Below are positions 45,743 through 54,930 of a stretch of DNA of 64,000 nucleotides, in pieces. Location: contig CAJNCF010000002.1 in NCBI GenBank assembly GCA_905221195.1, positions 260,544 through 324,543 on the forward strand, given 5' to 3'. The position numbers were made by a program, and so were the translations under genes. The notes beneath the pieces were generated by a model. That model saw only the letters and a program-made list of their open reading frames with translations, was not told where the DNA came from and searched no databases. Position 1 is the first letter of the stretch. Each line of letters starts with the position of its first letter. This DNA comes from a bacterium (GTDB lineage: Bacteria > Bacillota > Bacilli > Lactobacillales > Streptococcaceae).

Positions 45743-45764
45743 CGTTTATAGAGAAATAAAAAAG

Positions 45765-45871
45765 AAACAGCCAGGTCTTGACTCGCTGAGCTCATGAAAA
45801 AGAGGTCCAGCCAGACCCAACTCGCTCTCTCATTTCAAGGCTCGTGAAAAAAAGACCCAAGCGGGTCTTTT
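45765..45871 (-). terminator. Terminator cluster downstream of rpsR
   Basis: Three hairpins in a row on the minus strand. The first (45850-45871, AAAAGACCC/GGGTCTTTT) is a strong terminator just after the rpsR stop. The second is near 45804-45817 (GGTC/GACC, followed by TCTTTTT). The third is near 45770-45790 (CAGC/GCTG, followed by TTTCTTTTTTATT). Spacers between them contain CACGAGCCTTGAAATGAGAG, much like the spacers in the array behind nadE. Confidence 0.75.
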
Positions 45872-45873
45872 CT

Positions 45874-46113
45874 TTAATCTTCGTTTACGAAAGGCATCAA
45901 AGCCATTACGCGAGCGCGTTTGATAGCTGTTGTTACTTTACGTTGGTTTTTAGCTGAAGTTCCTGTTACACGACGAGGAAGGATTTTCCCACGTTCTGAA
46001 ACGAAACGGCTAAGAAGCTCAGTATCTTTGTAATCAACATATTCAATTTTGTTTGCTGCGATGTAATCAACTTTTTTACGGCGTTTGAATCCGCCACGAC
46101 GTTGTTGAGCCAT
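45874..46113 (-). CDS. rpsR: 30S ribosomal protein S18
   Basis: Protein of 79 residues in the small ribosomal subunit, partner of S6. The sequence has the S18 core [20 protein letters not shown], then [22 protein letters not shown]. Third gene of the rpsF-ssb-rpsR operon; its 3' end meets the terminator cluster. Confidence 0.98.
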   Translation of the reverse strand: MAQQRRGGFKRRKKVDYIAANKIEYVDYKDTELLSRFVSERGKILPRRVTGTSAKNQRKVTTAIKRARVMALMPFVNED

Positions 46114-46144
46114 GTTTTTTCTCCTTTATAATTTTAGTTGTCCA

Positions 46145-46615
46145 TTAGAATGGTAAATCATCATCTGAAATATCCAATGGATTTGTTGCTCCAAATGGAT
46201 TTTCATCACGTGAAAAGTCTGGTACTGAATTTGTAGGCGCTGAATAGTTTGCAGTTGGTGCAGAGTAAGCTCCACCTGTATGACCCTCACGCACACTACG
46301 GCTTTCCAACATTTGGAAATTCTCAGCCACGACTTCTGTCACGTAGACACGTTGTCCTTGCTGGTTATCGTAACTACGAGTCTGGATACGACCTGTCACC
46401 CCGATAAGTGAGCCTTTTTTAGCCCAGTTAGCAAGGTTCTCAGCCTGTTGGCGCCACATAACGACATTGATAAAATCAGCCTCACGTTCGCCATTTTGAC
46501 TCTTAAATGTACGGTTTACTGCAAGAGTAAAAGTCGCAACTGCTACATTTGATGGGGTATAACGCAACTCAGCGTCACGTGTCATACGCCCTACAAGTAC
46601 AACATTGTTAATCAT
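46145..46615 (-). CDS. ssb: Single-stranded DNA-binding protein
   Basis: Protein of 156 residues. The OB fold (1-105) begins [20 protein letters not shown]; a Gly/Ser/Pro/Asn linker follows and the acidic tip DISDDDLPF at the C-terminus recruits replication and repair partners. It lies between rpsF and rpsR, the standard Firmicute order. Confidence 0.98.
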   Translation of the reverse strand: MINNVVLVGRMTRDAELRYTPSNVAVATFTLAVNRTFKSQNGEREADFINVVMWRQQAENLANWAKKGSLIGVTGRIQTRSYDNQQGQRVYVTEVVAENFQMLESRSVREGHTGGAYSAPTANYSAPTNSVPDFSRDENPFGATNPLDISDDDLPF

Positions 46616-46626
46616 AGTTTACCTTC

Positions 46627-46917
46627 TTACGCGTCAGTTTTGACGATCATGTGACGAAGAATGTCAGCGTTGATTTTTGAAAGACGGTCAAACTCTTTAA
46701 GAGCTGCATCGTCGTTTGCTTCAACGTTAACGATGTGGTAAAGTCCTTCACGGAAATCTTGGATTTCGTATGCAAGACGACGTTTTTCCCAAGTTTTTGA
46801 TTCAACAACAGTTGCACCGTTGTCAGTCAAAATAGAGTCAAAACGTGCTACCAAAGCGTTTTTAGCTTCTTCTTCAATGTTTGGACGAATGATATAAAGA
46901 ATTTCGTATTTAGCCAT
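46627..46917 (-). CDS. rpsF: 30S ribosomal protein S6
   Basis: Protein of 96 residues, [20 protein letters not shown], with [20 protein letters not shown] typical of S6. It binds S18 in the subunit. First gene of the operon, with AAAGGAGG near its ATG and a structured leader upstream. Confidence 0.98.
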   Translation of the reverse strand: MAKYEILYIIRPNIEEEAKNALVARFDSILTDNGATVVESKTWEKRRLAYEIQDFREGLYHIVNVEANDDAALKEFDRLSKINADILRHMIVKTDA

Positions 46918-46945
46918 TGATATGTTCCTCCTTTTGGTCTAATGA

Positions 46946-46983
46946 CCCCAAGACTTTGCAAGGGGTAAGTGAGGTTCGCTCAC
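46946..46983 (-). promoter_or_regulatory. rpsF leader with two hairpins (possible S6:S18 autoregulatory site)
   Basis: On the minus strand the leader holds GTGAGCGAACCTCAC (46969-46983) and CCCCTTGC..TTGGGG (46946-46965) between promoter and ribosome site. Many Firmicutes have an rpsF leader bound by S6-S18. I could not see the usual CCG motif, so assignment to that family is only inferred. Confidence 0.4.
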
Positions 46984-46991
46984 AATAAACT

Positions 46992-47020
46992 ATTATACTA
47001 GAAAATAATTTTTTACGCAA
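46992..47020 (-). promoter_or_regulatory. rpsF operon promoter (TTGCGT-17-TATAAT)
   Basis: Minus strand -35 at 47015-47020 and -10 at 46992-46997 with a 17-base spacer. Confidence 0.75.
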
Positions 47021-47033
47021 GTAAAAAGGCTGA

Positions 47034-47063
47034 AATAAAAAAAGAAGATGACGAATCATCCTC
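47034..47063 (-). terminator. Terminator of the CshA-like gene
   Basis: GAGGATGA and TCATCTTC arms (one G-U) around TTCG, followed by seven Ts on the minus strand. It lies between the giant gene and the rpsF promoter. Confidence 0.8.
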
Positions 47064-47080
47064 TCAAAAACTATGAGTTT

Positions 47081-50000
47081 TTAGTCTTCTTTTTTCTTGC
47101 GAGCAAGAAGTCCAAATCCACTTAGGGCTCCAAGAAGTCCAAGCGCTGCTAGACTAGCGTTAGCTTCTGTACCAGTATTTGGCAATTCGCGTTTACCTTC
47201 AGCTTCTTTCACTGCTGTTGGTTGTACTGGTTGTACTGGTGTTGCTGGCTCTTGTGGAGAAACTGGTTGACTTGGTTCAACTGGCGTTTGTTTTTGAATC
47301 TTGCGATAAACATGACGAACATTTCCATTCGCATCTTTTTCTGTTTTCACCAATTCATAACCTGACAATTCCTTGCTTGGTTGTTCTCCATTTTCTTTAG
47401 GAATAATTAGTTCTCCGTTTTCATCTACATAAGTTGTAATGACTTTGTATTCAAATGGTGTTGGAGTAGGCGTTGGTGTTACAACTTTTTCGTATACGTG
47501 TTCGATATCACCATTTGGTAATTTCTTAGTCTCTACGAATCTGTATCCTGGGATATCTTTTTGAGGTGTTTCTCCATCTTCTGTTGGATATCCTGGAATA
47601 ACGTTACCTTCTTTATCCTTGAATGAAGTTTTAACTTTTTCGTATACGTGTTCCACATCTCCGTTTGGTAATTTCTTCGTTTCTACGAATCTATATCCTG
47701 GGATGTCTTTCTTAGGTTGATCCCCTTCTTCTGTTGGATAGTTTGGAATTACGTTTCCTTCTTTATCCTTGAATGAAGTTTTAACTTTTTCGTATACGTG
47801 TTCTGTATCTCCATTTGGAAGTGTTTTCGTTTCTACGAAGCGATATCCTGGGATATTATCTTTCTTAGGTGTTGTACCTTCTTCTGTTGGATATCCTGGA
47901 ATTTCTTTCCCTTCTTTATCCTTGAATGAAGTTGTTACTTTTTCGTAGATGTGTTTAGTATTACCATCTTTGTCTTCTTCAGTCTTAACAACTTTGTATC
48001 CAGCAATTTTCTCTTCTGGTTGTTTACCGTCTTTAGATGGGATAAGTTCTGTTTCTTTTCCATCTTTTCCTACTACTACAAACTTAGTATCAGGGCGAAC
48101 TGTTGGTGTGTAAGTTGCTGTTGTTGGTGTTCCATTCTTATCTACACGTTTTACAGTAACAGCTGGTGCTTTTCCTGTAAATGATTTTTCTGGTGTAAAT
48201 GTTACTGTTCCATCTTTAGCAACTTCGAATTTACCCACACCTTCTACTGTTTTAACAGTGCTTCCATCTTCAAATGTTGCTGGTACTTCATCATCCATTG
48301 GTACTTCTGGGTTACCTGGTGTGAATGTTGGTTTACCAGTTTGAACTTGACCTTTAGCTCCTTCAGATGTTACACCTTCAGCTGTTGGTGTTACTGGTGT
48401 TACTGTTGGTGTGTAAGTTGCTGTTGCTGGTGTTCCATTCTTATCTACGCGTTTTACAGTTACCGCTGGCGCTTCTCCTGTAAATGATTTTTCTGGTGTG
48501 AATGTTACTTTTCCATCTTTCGCTACTTCGTATTTACCTACACCTTTAACTTCTTTAACTGTACTTCCATCTTCGAATGTTGCTGGTACTTCATCGTCCA
48601 TTGGTACTTCTGGGTTACCTGGTGTAAATTTAGGTGTTCCTGTTTGTACTTTTCCTTGAAGTCCTGTTGACTTATCACCTTCTGCTGTTGGAGTTACTCC
48701 TGTTACTGTTGGTGTATAAGTCGCTGTTGTAGGCGTTCCATTCGCATCTTTTACTTGGACTGTCGCTGGTACTGGTGTTCCTACGAAGTCTTTGTTTGGT
48801 TTGAATGTTACTTTTCCAGTTTTCGGATCAATTGTGTACTTACCAACTTCTTTTCCATCTTTATCTTTCACTGGAATTTCTTTTTCAGTTACAGGTTTTC
48901 CATCTACTACGAATTGTGCTGGTTGCTCATCCGTAATTGTGATTGGTACTTCTGGATTTCCTTCTGTGAATTTAGGTGTGCCCTCTTGAGTTTTACCTTG
49001 GATTCCTGTTGATTCTGCAGCTTTACCTGATGGTGTTACTGGTGTTACTGTTGGTGTATAAGTCGCTGTTGTTGGTGTGCCATTCGCATCTTTTGCTTGT
49101 ACTGTCACTGGATCTGGTGTTCCTGTGAAGTCTTTGTTTGGCTTGAATGTTACTTTTCCAGTTTTTGGATCAATTGTGTACTTACCAACTTCTTTTCCAT
49201 CTTTAGTAGCTGGAATTTCTGTTTCTGCAATTGGTTCTTTTGTAACCGGGTTGTAGAATGTCGCTGGTTGAGTTTCATCAATCTTCATCGGTACTTTGTC
49301 ATCACCAGGTGTAAATGTTGGTGTACCTTCTTGAGTCTTACCTTGGATTCCTGTTGATTCTACAGGTGTTCCTGTTGGTGTTACTCCAGTGAATTTAGGT
49401 GTGTAAGTTGTTTTCGCTACTGTACTGTTTGTGTCTTTCGCTTGTACCGTTACTGGTTCAACTTCTCCAACATATGTTTTATCTGTTGGTGTGAATTTCA
49501 CTTCACCTGTTGGTACTCCATTTCCATCTTTAACTAGTGAGTAAACTCCGATTTCTTTACCGTCTTTCGTCACTGTTACTGTTTCAGCTTCATTTCCTGA
49601 TTTATCTAGTAACTTAATTGTAGATTTATTGATTGGAGCTGGTGATTCTGGTTCTTTATTAGGGTTACCTGGAATAAATTCTACTGTTCCTGTTTGTTCT
49701 ACCCCTTGTGGTCCTTCTGATTTAGCAGGGTTTGCACTTGGGTTAACTGGAATAATAGATGGTGTGTAAGTTGTTGTAACTTGTGAACCGTTTGTATCTT
49801 CTCCACGTACTGTTACAGGAACTACATCCCCTGCATATGGGACTGCTGGATCTGGAGTAAATGTTACTTCTCCAGTATCTTTATTTAATGTATATTTACC
49901 AATTACTTTACCTTCTGGACTCTTAGCTGGAACTTCTTCAGCTGGTTGATTATTTTCGTTTAATAAAGTTGTCTTACTTGTAACGATTGGTGTTACTTCT

Positions 50001-53000
50001 GAACCTGGTGTGAATGTTACAGTTCCTTTTTGAACTTGTCCTTGAGGTTTGATAGAAGTTGCTTCTTCTGCAGTTGGTGTTTCTGGGATAATACTTGGTG
50101 TATAAGTTGTAACCGCTGGTGTTCCATTTACGTCTAACGCCTGAACTACTGCTGCTGGTACTTTACCTGTGTATTGTAAATCAGTTGGTGTGTAGGTTAC
50201 TTTATTCGTAGTTGGGTCGATTGAGTATTCCCCGATCTTATTACCATCTGGTCCCATTACATCTTGTTTCGCAGTTGGATCTAATGGATTACCATTTTGA
50301 TCTAATAGTCTTGCAGTTCCTTCTTGAATCGCAACAGTTTCTTCTTTACCATTTACTGTAACTGTTCCTCCAGTGAATGATACTGTTCCTTCTTGAGTTT
50401 GTCCTTGAGGAGCTTTTGATTCAGCTGGTTGCCCTTGTGGTCTTACTGGAACGATGTTTGGAGTGTAGTTTGTTTCTGCTGGTGTTCCGTTTGAGTCTTG
50501 CATACGAACACGCGCTGGTAATACTGCACCTGCATAGGATTTATCCGTTGGTGTGAAGATTACTTCTCCTGTAGTTTTATCTACTGTGTAATCCCCTACT
50601 TTATTACCTTTTTTATCCATTGCTGGTAATGTTTCAACTGGGTTTCCGCTGTCATCCACTAGTGTTAATGTTTCAGGTTTCATAGTTGAAGTTTCTGAAC
50701 CTGGTGTGAATGTTGGTTTTCCTTTTTGAACATCCCCTTGTTTAGCAGTAGATTCAGCTTCTTGTGCAGTTGGTTCTACTGGTGTGATGTGTGGTGTGTA
50801 CTTAGCTGTTGCTTTTGTACCATTTTCATCTTCCCCTTGGATTGTTACTGGAAGAACTGGTCCAACATAAGTTTTATCTGTTGGTGTAAACACAGCAGTC
50901 GGTACTCCATCTACAACTTTAAGTGTATATGTCCCAATCACTGTTCCATCTGGTTTTTTAGCTTGAACTTCTTTAGCTGGTTGTCCATCTTCACCTAATA
51001 ATGTGTAAGCATCAGGATTCATTGGAACTGATTTTTCAACTTCTACTTTATTATCGTTCTTATCTAAGTAAGTAACAGTGTTTTTACCTGCTGTAAATGT
51101 GATTTCTTGTTCTTGAGTTTCACCTTGAGGTTTTGTAGTTTCTCCACCTTCTGCAGTTGGTGTTACTGGTTTAACTTTTGGTTGGTAAGTTACTGTACCT
51201 GTTGAAGTTACGGGTTGTCCGTCTTTGTCTACCCCAACTTTACCTGTAAATGAAACTTTAACTGGATCTGGTTCACCAGTAAAGTCTTTATTCGGTGTAA
51301 ATACTACTTCTCCTGTTGATGGAGTAATCGTATAAGTACCGATTGGTTTACCATCTTTTGTAGCTGGAATTTCAGTTTCAGTCGTTGGATTTCCTGTCTT
51401 AGGATCTACTAATTTAACTGGATATTCTTCTGAAGGAGTAATTTTATTTCCTGCAGTATCTTTGAATTCAGGAGTCTTTGTTTGTTTTGCCCCTTGAATA
51501 TCGTTCGATTTTTCTTTTCCATTTTCGATTTCACGTTTCATTACGTGAGGGATATAACGTCCATCCATTGAACCTTTTTCTGTAGCACCTTCTGGTGTCA
51601 CTTGTTCACTGATTAATGTTAATTGGTCTCCGTTATCACCTTCACCGTTAACGATTGGTTTACCAATTTTACCCCATCCAGTTGTAGCTCCGTTCGTGTC
51701 TGTACGACGGATTGTAATACCGTCTGCATCTCCAACGAATGTAGCTTCTGGAACGAATTCTACGCTAACGTCTTTTCCTTTAGCTGTAACTTTATATTTA
51801 CCTTGTCCTTGTACTACATAGTAACCATCTACTAAATCTGAATCTTGTACAACAGTGCCATCAGGTTTAACGATTTGTGGCTTAACTGCTTCGTCAATTA
51901 CTGCTTTTTCTTCAAAGTTATAGTCTTTATTTCCATAAGCGTTGAATTTAACCGTTGAACGTTGAGTCGCACCTTGAACATCGTATGTTTCTTCTTTTGT
52001 ACCACGTGGTGGAATTGTTTGTTGAATTTGGAAATCTTCTACTTCCCCAGAGTAGGCAATTCCTGTCGCTTCTTTAACGTCCGCTTTATCATTTGCGATA
52101 CGTAGACGAGTTGCTAGTTTAGTTGCAGTCACGTCTAAGTTTTGAACAGGAGTTGTCCAAGTTAATGTTACTTCCCCATCTTTTGTTACTTCAACAGCTC
52201 CAGCACCTTCGTTTGCATCGAATTTACCATTGTTGTTAAAGTCAATCCATCCATTAACGAATGCATTTTTACCGCCACCTAAGTGAGCGTCAAATGTCAT
52301 AGAGTAAGTTCCATCGTTAACTTTTTTCAATTTATAGTTGTCGCCTGGAGCTACTTTATCACCCATTAATTGACGAGCACCTTCGTCTCCACCTTCACCA
52401 TTGACATCATCATATTTGAAGGCTGTTTCGTCTGTAATTTTTTCAGTACGAATATCAATATCTGGTTCTTTTGAACCTAAGTATGGTTGAGTAATTCCAG
52501 CACCTTTTGCGATAGCGTGACCTACTTTACCGTAAGAGGCTGGAGCATCCCCATCATCTAATACCATGAATCCGAACATAGCCCCTTGTTGACCACTTGA
52601 TAGGATATAAACACCTAGGTTTTTAGCATTACGCGTTAAAACAACTGGCGTAGACATACCAGAATCACGGTGAGTAACCGCTGGTCCAAATACTTGTGTT
52701 CCTAACCCATCACTATAAACTTTTCCATCTTTGTCTGTTACAGTTGATACTGTATCTTCTGTAATTTCAGTTGAACGGAAACCTTTTGCTTTATCGGCGA
52801 TAAATGGTTCAAAAGCTGTTTTCCCTTTTCCTTCGATAGAGTAAGATTGTCCTAATTGACGACTTTGACCGTTTCCTACTGGACTTAAGTTATAACGGTT
52901 ATCGTATGATTCTGCAGTATAAGAACGTGCAGTTGGCACTCGGTAGTTTGTATTCGATAATTCAGTAACTAATTCGAATCCATCCCCATCAGTTTTGTAG

Positions 53001-54400
53001 ATTTCAATCTCAGATGAACCTGCTTCTTCCCCTGTTGCAAATACAACGTTCGCTGGTACTTCTTTCCCATTTAAAGTTGCTTTAACTTTAAATTCTACCC
53101 CAACGTTCGCTCCATTTTTTACAGATTGGATTACTGTCGTTCCGCCTGTATCAATTCCATTTGTTTTCGCTACAGAATATCCACCTTGACGAACAACTTT
53201 AACTTCTGCTTCAGTTCCATCTGAATAAACGTTTTTAGCATTCGCATCATATCCTGCTCCACCACGTTCTTTATAAACGTCAGTTGAGTTAAATGGTTTT
53301 AACGCAGTAACTTCCATTTCTACAACATATCCAGGAGTCAATTCTTGCTTGAACTTCGTTCCAACTTTTAGTTTTCCACCGTCACCAAGATTTTCAACGA
53401 CTGCTGTTTTACTTGTGATATCGAACCATTTAATTTGGTGTCTTAAACGTTCAGTGTTTTTGTCAGCATATTTTTTCCAGTGATCAGCTTGTTCAGCTTC
53501 TGTTAATGGTGCTTCATCAACTTTTTCTGCTAAATCGGCTAAGACCACCTCATACTTACCATCACGACCAATTCCCGCCTTTTTCAATTCACTATAAACA
53601 GCAAGAATTGATTCGTTTAAACGTTCTAATTGAGCATCCACTTGTTCCTTTGTAACGCTCTTGTCAGCTAAAAGTACTTTTGATTCTTCAAGTACTGCTT
53701 GGTTTTTGGCAACTGCTGCTTCAACTGCTACTCGATTTTCTTCTGATACTTCTTTTTTGCGAAGTTCTGTAACAGCAAGTGTATTGGTCACATCAGCTTC
53801 TGAAGAAACTTGTGTTAGGATAGTTGTTGCAGCAGAAACAGCTTTTTCTGTTGGTGTAGCATTTTTTTCTGCTTCTTCTTTGGCCGCCTTATCTTTATCA
53901 GCCTCTTTTTTCTCTAATCCTAGTTTGTTTGCTTCGATTACTACTGTTTTCAATGAAGAAAGAATATCTTTTTGAATATTCACCTCTTCTTGCTTGGCAG
54001 TATCATTTGCTAAAACAGATTTGGCAGTGGCTAAGGCTTCACGAGCATTAGCTACAACTGAGGCGTCCGCATACTTAGCATTTGATAATGCAGTCTCTAA
54101 ATTTAAAATACTTGTTTCAAGAAGTGATTTATTAACTTTAACTTCTTCTTTCTTAGGTGTTTCAGCTGTCTTTTCTGTCAACTGAATATCACTTACTCCT
54201 AATTCTGGAGAATGGTTTTCTACTTTCTGAATATTTTCTTTAGAGTCTGAAGCTGGATTTTGTTCAGTAGCTGAAACGGCTCCATTTCCTAAGAACATTA
54301 AACCAGCCGCAATCGCTACCGATGCCGCCCCAAAGCTATACTTACGAATACCATAACGAATATACTTTTCCGTTCTAAAATCTTGTTGTTTGCCCTTCAT
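47081..54400 (-). CDS. Giant CshA-like fibrillar surface protein, LPxTG anchored
   Basis: Cell-wall adhesin-like protein of 2439 residues. A YGIRKYSFG variant of the YSIRK signal (about 14-45) is followed by a helical Ala/Glu/Lys region (about 75-275) and a non-repetitive binding part (about 300-790) that ends in a GEVEDFQI module. At least eleven CshA-type fibril repeats follow (about 805-2098), each starting near QGxxQxGTxxF and ending in YTPxV. Then come five MucBP-like repeats of 46 residues or so (about 2134-2367) with SFKDKEG and GYRFVETK, a Pro/Gln stretch, LPNTG (47171-47185), a membrane helix and RKKKED. AGGAGG precedes the ATG. It lies between rpsF and asnS, where I recall no such gene in pneumococcus. 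CshA proteins bind host and bacterial partners; the ligand here is unknown. Confidence 0.93.
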   Translation of the reverse strand: MKGKQQDFRTEKYIRYGIRKYSFGAASVAIAAGLMFLGNGAVSATEQNPASDSKENIQKVENHSPELGVSDIQLTEKTAETPKKEEVKVNKSLLETSILNLETALSNAKYADASVVANAREALATAKSVLANDTAKQEEVNIQKDILSSLKTVVIEANKLGLEKKEADKDKAAKEEAEKNATPTEKAVSAATTILTQVSSEADVTNTLAVTELRKKEVSEENRVAVEAAVAKNQAVLEESKVLLADKSVTKEQVDAQLERLNESILAVYSELKKAGIGRDGKYEVVLADLAEKVDEAPLTEAEQADHWKKYADKNTERLRHQIKWFDITSKTAVVENLGDGGKLKVGTKFKQELTPGYVVEMEVTALKPFNSTDVYKERGGAGYDANAKNVYSDGTEAEVKVVRQGGYSVAKTNGIDTGGTTVIQSVKNGANVGVEFKVKATLNGKEVPANVVFATGEEAGSSEIEIYKTDGDGFELVTELSNTNYRVPTARSYTAESYDNRYNLSPVGNGQSRQLGQSYSIEGKGKTAFEPFIADKAKGFRSTEITEDTVSTVTDKDGKVYSDGLGTQVFGPAVTHRDSGMSTPVVLTRNAKNLGVYILSSGQQGAMFGFMVLDDGDAPASYGKVGHAIAKGAGITQPYLGSKEPDIDIRTEKITDETAFKYDDVNGEGGDEGARQLMGDKVAPGDNYKLKKVNDGTYSMTFDAHLGGGKNAFVNGWIDFNNNGKFDANEGAGAVEVTKDGEVTLTWTTPVQNLDVTATKLATRLRIANDKADVKEATGIAYSGEVEDFQIQQTIPPRGTKEETYDVQGATQRSTVKFNAYGNKDYNFEEKAVIDEAVKPQIVKPDGTVVQDSDLVDGYYVVQGQGKYKVTAKGKDVSVEFVPEATFVGDADGITIRRTDTNGATTGWGKIGKPIVNGEGDNGDQLTLISEQVTPEGATEKGSMDGRYIPHVMKREIENGKEKSNDIQGAKQTKTPEFKDTAGNKITPSEEYPVKLVDPKTGNPTTETEIPATKDGKPIGTYTITPSTGEVVFTPNKDFTGEPDPVKVSFTGKVGVDKDGQPVTSTGTVTYQPKVKPVTPTAEGGETTKPQGETQEQEITFTAGKNTVTYLDKNDNKVEVEKSVPMNPDAYTLLGEDGQPAKEVQAKKPDGTVIGTYTLKVVDGVPTAVFTPTDKTYVGPVLPVTIQGEDENGTKATAKYTPHITPVEPTAQEAESTAKQGDVQKGKPTFTPGSETSTMKPETLTLVDDSGNPVETLPAMDKKGNKVGDYTVDKTTGEVIFTPTDKSYAGAVLPARVRMQDSNGTPAETNYTPNIVPVRPQGQPAESKAPQGQTQEGTVSFTGGTVTVNGKEETVAIQEGTARLLDQNGNPLDPTAKQDVMGPDGNKIGEYSIDPTTNKVTYTPTDLQYTGKVPAAVVQALDVNGTPAVTTYTPSIIPETPTAEEATSIKPQGQVQKGTVTFTPGSEVTPIVTSKTTLLNENNQPAEEVPAKSPEGKVIGKYTLNKDTGEVTFTPDPAVPYAGDVVPVTVRGEDTNGSQVTTTYTPSIIPVNPSANPAKSEGPQGVEQTGTVEFIPGNPNKEPESPAPINKSTIKLLDKSGNEAETVTVTKDGKEIGVYSLVKDGNGVPTGEVKFTPTDKTYVGEVEPVTVQAKDTNSTVAKTTYTPKFTGVTPTGTPVESTGIQGKTQEGTPTFTPGDDKVPMKIDETQPATFYNPVTKEPIAETEIPATKDGKEVGKYTIDPKTGKVTFKPNKDFTGTPDPVTVQAKDANGTPTTATYTPTVTPVTPSGKAAESTGIQGKTQEGTPKFTEGNPEVPITITDEQPAQFVVDGKPVTEKEIPVKDKDGKEVGKYTIDPKTGKVTFKPNKDFVGTPVPATVQVKDANGTPTTATYTPTVTGVTPTAEGDKSTGLQGKVQTGTPKFTPGNPEVPMDDEVPATFEDGSTVKEVKGVGKYEVAKDGKVTFTPEKSFTGEAPAVTVKRVDKNGTPATATYTPTVTPVTPTAEGVTSEGAKGQVQTGKPTFTPGNPEVPMDDEVPATFEDGSTVKTVEGVGKFEVAKDGTVTFTPEKSFTGKAPAVTVKRVDKNGTPTTATYTPTVRPDTKFVVVGKDGKETELIPSKDGKQPEEKIAGYKVVKTEEDKDGNTKHIYEKVTTSFKDKEGKEIPGYPTEEGTTPKKDNIPGYRFVETKTLPNGDTEHVYEKVKTSFKDKEGNVIPNYPTEEGDQPKKDIPGYRFVETKKLPNGDVEHVYEKVKTSFKDKEGNVIPGYPTEDGETPQKDIPGYRFVETKKLPNGDIEHVYEKVVTPTPTPTPFEYKVITTYVDENGELIIPKENGEQPSKELSGYELVKTEKDANGNVRHVYRKIQKQTPVEPSQPVSPQEPATPVQPVQPTAVKEAEGKRELPNTGTEANASLAALGLLGALSGFGLLARKKKED
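48105..51990 (-). repeat. CshA fibril repeat array inside the giant gene
   Basis: Eleven units of 85-130 codons. The N-terminal ones are divergent; the last two (48105-48680) are nearly identical in protein, sharing FTPGNPEVPMDDEVPATFED and VTVKRVDKNGTP, and shortened to about 85 residues. Units eight and nine share GIQGKTQEGTP. The gradient points to recent amplification at the wall-proximal end. Confidence 0.85.
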
Positions 54401-54835
54401 TTAGACTCACAACCTCCTTTTATAAATTTATTTTTTTCTATATACCTAACTCTCGGTCAATCTTTCTATCTCATACTAACAGCAATTTAGTTAAATTTGT
54501 AGACCTTTCTGATGTCGCATAAAAAGCGCAAACGTTAGATAGATATATCCTATGGATTATCTAAAGAGGAAACGGACAGTCACCTCTATTTCGAGACGTC
54601 GCACTTATTCTATACATATACGTATATCTGCACATACAAATAAAGACTGAATTACTAATAAGTTAGTAGAGAGAGTTGATTAGACACTATTTTGAGCCTA
54701 AGTAACTAATTATTATTATAGCATTTTAAAAATAAAATCTCAAATACTTTGTTTAAAATATCGTAACATTATAGGATTGTACATGAGACTGGTTAAAAAA
54801 ATCAATTGAGAGAAAAATATAATAATTTTCTTCTC
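54401..54835. other. AT-rich upstream region of the CshA-like gene
   Basis: The gene-free stretch 54401-54930 ends in the asnS terminator. The remaining 435 bases should hold the promoter of the CshA-like gene. I see no clear -35/-10 pair; AT-rich repeats such as ATACATATACGTATATCTG near 54615 and GTTAGTATGAGATAG near 54475 may be relevant. No small ORF with a ribosome site is evident. Confidence 0.5.
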
Positions 54836-54880
54836 AAAAAAAACACATAGTATCAAAGTTTTCAAATACCTGATACTATG
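54836..54880 (-). terminator. Terminator of asnS
   Basis: CATAGTATCA and TGATACTATG arms (10 bp, perfect) with eight Ts following on the minus strand. Confidence 0.85.
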
Positions 54881-54930
54881 CATTTTTATGATTTAGAAGA
54901 GTTTGTCTATCCCCTTTTTATTATTCTATT

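Noticed and set aside
46946-46983. Firm call of the S6:S18 leader motif
   Set aside because: Hairpins exist but the CCG-type core motif was not visible, so only a weak feature is given.
54401-54930. Small RNA or small gene upstream of the CshA-like gene
   Set aside because: Apart from the asnS terminator there is only AT-rich sequence with no promoter-terminator pair or ribosome-site ORF that I can support.
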